This document shows, in pieces, positions 6,292 to 7,661 of a stretch of DNA of 7,661 nt. The stretch is from NCBI GenBank assembly GCA_020625635.1, contig JAHLBL010000075.1:1-7661 (forward strand). The letters run 5' to 3'. A program made the translations under genes and the position numbers. Under the pieces are notes generated by a model. It was not told the DNA's origin. It worked only from the letters and a program-made list of their open reading frames with translations, and searched no databases. The DNA comes from a bacterium (GTDB lineage Bacteria; Bacillota; Clostridia; Oscillospirales; Acutalibacteraceae). Position 1 is the stretch's first letter, and the number at the start of each line of letters is the position of its first letter.

Positions 6292-6313
6292 ACTAAAGTA
6301 ATTAGTACGTCAA
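6284..6313 (-). promoter_or_regulatory. Sigma-A promoter of nadB-nadC
   Basis: On the minus strand TTGACG (6308-6313) and a perfect TATAAT (6284-6289) are 18 nt apart. The predicted start is near 6277, giving a leader of about 32 nt. The -10 box overlaps that of the divergent hflX promoter by four bases, and the whole spacer is occupied by an inverted repeat (6291-6307), so regulation at this promoter is likely. Confidence 0.75.
6291..6307. promoter_or_regulatory. Inverted repeat, candidate operator between nadB and hflX
   Basis: TACTAA (6291-6296), five bases, then TTAGTA (6302-6307) is a perfect 6-bp inverted repeat. A shorter palindrome, TACT-AA-AGTA, lies inside it. It fills the nadB -35/-10 spacer and starts at the last base of the hflX -10. 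A protein bound here would block nadB and could also affect hflX. The regulator is unknown; NAD genes in Firmicutes are often repressed by NiaR-type proteins, but I cannot match this site to a known consensus from memory. AT-rich chance symmetry is possible. Confidence 0.4.
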
Positions 6314-6331
6314 GAAAAAGTAGGTGATACA

Positions 6332-7585
6332 ATGCCAAATATGATAGAAACGGAAGAAAAAATCCCACGCACGCTGCTTGTATCGGTGGATACGGGGAAA
6401 TTTGACGCGCAGGCGAGTATGGACGAGCTGTGCGAGCTTGTCGAGAGCGCGGGCGCGGAGCCTGTGCTGACCGTGGTGCAGAAGCTCGACCGTCCCGAAA
6501 CAGCCACCTTCGTCGGCAGCGGAAAGCTCGCGGAGATAAAGGACGTCTGCTCGGCGCAGGAGATCGACCTTATCGTCTGTGACAGCGAGCTGAGCCCGAC
6601 GCAGATAAAGACGCTCGAGGCTGAAACCGACGTGCGTACGATCGACCGCACAACTCTTATTCTCGATATTTTCGCGCTGAGGGCAAATTCGCGCGAGGGC
6701 AAGCTTCAGGTCGAGCTCGCTCAGCTGAAGCACCTTTTGCCGAGGCTTACAGGTAAGGGCGTGGCGCTGTCGAGGCTCGGCGGAGGAATCGGCACGAGAG
6801 GTCCGGGTGAGACGAAGCTCGAGACCGACCGCAGACATATTCACCGCCGTATGGAAACCCTTAAGGAGCAGCTGCGCGACGTCGAGAACCACCGCAGCCG
6901 ACTGCGTACGCGCAGGGAAAAGGACGGCGTGATAACAGTCGCTATCGTCGGCTACACCAACGCGGGAAAGTCGACGCTTATGAATTACCTCACCGACGCG
7001 GGAGTGCTGGCTCAGGACAAGCTGTTCGCCACGCTCGACCCGACCTCGCGCGCGCTGAAGCTCCCAAGCGGAGTTACGGTTATGCTGATTGATACCGTCG
7101 GTCTTGTGCGGCGGCTGCCTCACGGTCTCGTGGAGGCGTTCAAGTCAACTCTCGAGGAGGCGGCGCTGTCGGACGTTATCCTCAACGTCTGTGACGCGAG
7201 CTCCCCCGAGGCTCAGGTCCATATGAAGGTCACCGAGGATCTTCTCAGCGAGCTCGGCTGCGGCGATACGCCCGTGATAACCGTATTCAACAAGTGCGAC
7301 AGGCTTTCCGCGCTCGACATCGCTCCCGACAGCGAGCGTGTCGTGCATATCAGCGCGAAGAACGGTCAGGGGATAGACCGCCTTCTGGAAAGGATCGAGG
7401 CTAATCTTCCCGTCAGTCTGCGCAGGGTAAGTCTGCTGCTGCCCTTTACCGCGGCGGGCTTGCAGAACGAAATCAGACAGAAGGGTACTCTCCTCAGCGA
7501 GGAGTACACCGCCGAGGGGATCCGCACCGAGGCTGTGGTCGATAAAGCTCTCTACAGAAAGGTTGCGGAGTATACGACGGAATAA
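6332..7585 (+). CDS. hflX: GTPase HflX
   Basis: The 417-aa protein matches HflX, a cytoplasmic GTPase that binds the ribosome 50S subunit and splits stalled or heat-damaged ribosomes. The N-terminal HflX domain shows FVGSGKLAEIK (60-70), DSELSPTQIK (84-93) and IDRTTLILDIFA (104-115). A glycine-rich linker, GGIGTRGPGETKLETD (151-166), and an arginine-rich coiled coil (about 167-197) follow. The G domain has G1 GYTNAGKST (207-215), the switch segment LFATLDPTSR (231-240), G3 DTVG (254-257) with LPHGLVEAFKSTLEEA after it, G4 NKCD (320-323) and G5 SAKN (341-344). A short C-terminal domain (about 360-417) closes it. All GTP-binding motifs are intact. ATG at 6332 has AGGTGAT close upstream, matching the 16S tail. 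The gene stands alone on the plus strand, divergent from nadB, and no terminator is visible directly after it. Confidence 0.96.
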   Translation: MPNMIETEEKIPRTLLVSVDTGKFDAQASMDELCELVESAGAEPVLTVVQKLDRPETATFVGSGKLAEIKDVCSAQEIDLIVCDSELSPTQIKTLEAETDVRTIDRTTLILDIFALRANSREGKLQVELAQLKHLLPRLTGKGVALSRLGGGIGTRGPGETKLETDRRHIHRRMETLKEQLRDVENHRSRLRTRREKDGVITVAIVGYTNAGKSTLMNYLTDAGVLAQDKLFATLDPTSRALKLPSGVTVMLIDTVGLVRRLPHGLVEAFKSTLEEAALSDVILNVCDASSPEAQVHMKVTEDLLSELGCGDTPVITVFNKCDRLSALDIAPDSERVVHISAKNGQGIDRLLERIEANLPVSLRRVSLLLPFTAAGLQNEIRQKGTLLSEEYTAEGIRTEAVVDKALYRKVAEYTTE

Positions 7586-7636
7586 AAATGCATGGCTTAT
7601 GGGGCTGACATATGATTTACACTGAACTTCGGAGTG

Positions 7637-7655
7637 CTTCCCCTGAAAGGGGAAG
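7637..7655. repeat. Perfect hairpin downstream of hflX, at the window edge
   Basis: CTTCCCC (7637-7643), a TGAAA loop and GGGGAAG (7649-7655) form a perfect 7-bp stem. A small ACT-TCGG-AGT stem (7627-7636) lies just before it. The hairpin is followed by GACTTA and the window ends, so no T-tract is seen. It may be part of a terminator, the edge of a dispersed palindromic repeat of the kind frequent in Ruminococcaceae intergenic DNA, or the leader of the next gene. The rest of 7586-7661 holds no reading frame of note. Confidence 0.4.
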
Positions 7656-7661
7656 GACTTA

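Noticed and set aside
6302..7123. Minus-strand open frame of 273 codons opposite hflX
   Set aside because: It mirrors the codon bias of hflX, is rich in Arg/His/Leu as shadow frames are, runs into the nadB promoter, and has no recognisable domain.

Overview
The window reads as an ordinary chromosomal segment of a Gram-positive anaerobe, most likely a gut-type clostridium (Ruminococcaceae/Oscillospiraceae range). This placement is inferred from moderately high GC, Gram-positive style Shine-Dalgarno sequences, A/T-rich sigma-A promoters, a TPP riboswitch that ends in a terminator, and the gene set. I see no mobile element, CRISPR array, rRNA or tRNA.

Layout. Positions 1-863, minus strand: a perfect-consensus promoter drives greA followed 15 nt later by lysS, which runs off the left edge; this is a transcription/translation housekeeping pair. 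Positions 886-3912, minus strand: a four-gene thiamine-precursor uptake operon. It has a sigma-A promoter, a TPP riboswitch, an intrinsic terminator with a plausible antiterminator pairing, an MTH1187/YkoF-type thiamine-binding protein, an ABC permease (ThiX type), a lipoprotein substrate-binding protein (ThiY/NMT1 type), an ABC ATPase (ThiZ type), and a strong GC-rich terminator. Positions 3937-6313, minus strand: nadB and nadC, overlapping by 4 nt, for NAD synthesis from aspartate. Positions 6263-7585, plus strand: hflX, a ribosome-associated GTPase, transcribed divergently from nadB. The last 76 bases hold a perfect hairpin but no recognisable gene.

How they work together. The two central minus-strand operons supply cofactors. 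nadBC gives the first and third steps of de novo NAD synthesis, with quinolinate synthase (nadA) absent from this window. The thi operon imports a pyrimidine precursor of thiamine and is shut off when TPP is plentiful. No strong terminator separates nadC from the thi promoter, so read-through from nadBC would still have to pass the TPP-controlled terminator. The nadB/hflX intergenic region is compact: the two -10 boxes overlap, and a perfect inverted repeat exactly fills the nadB promoter spacer, which makes it the best candidate for unexplored regulation here. I did not find an undescribed system; the most interesting signals are regulatory.
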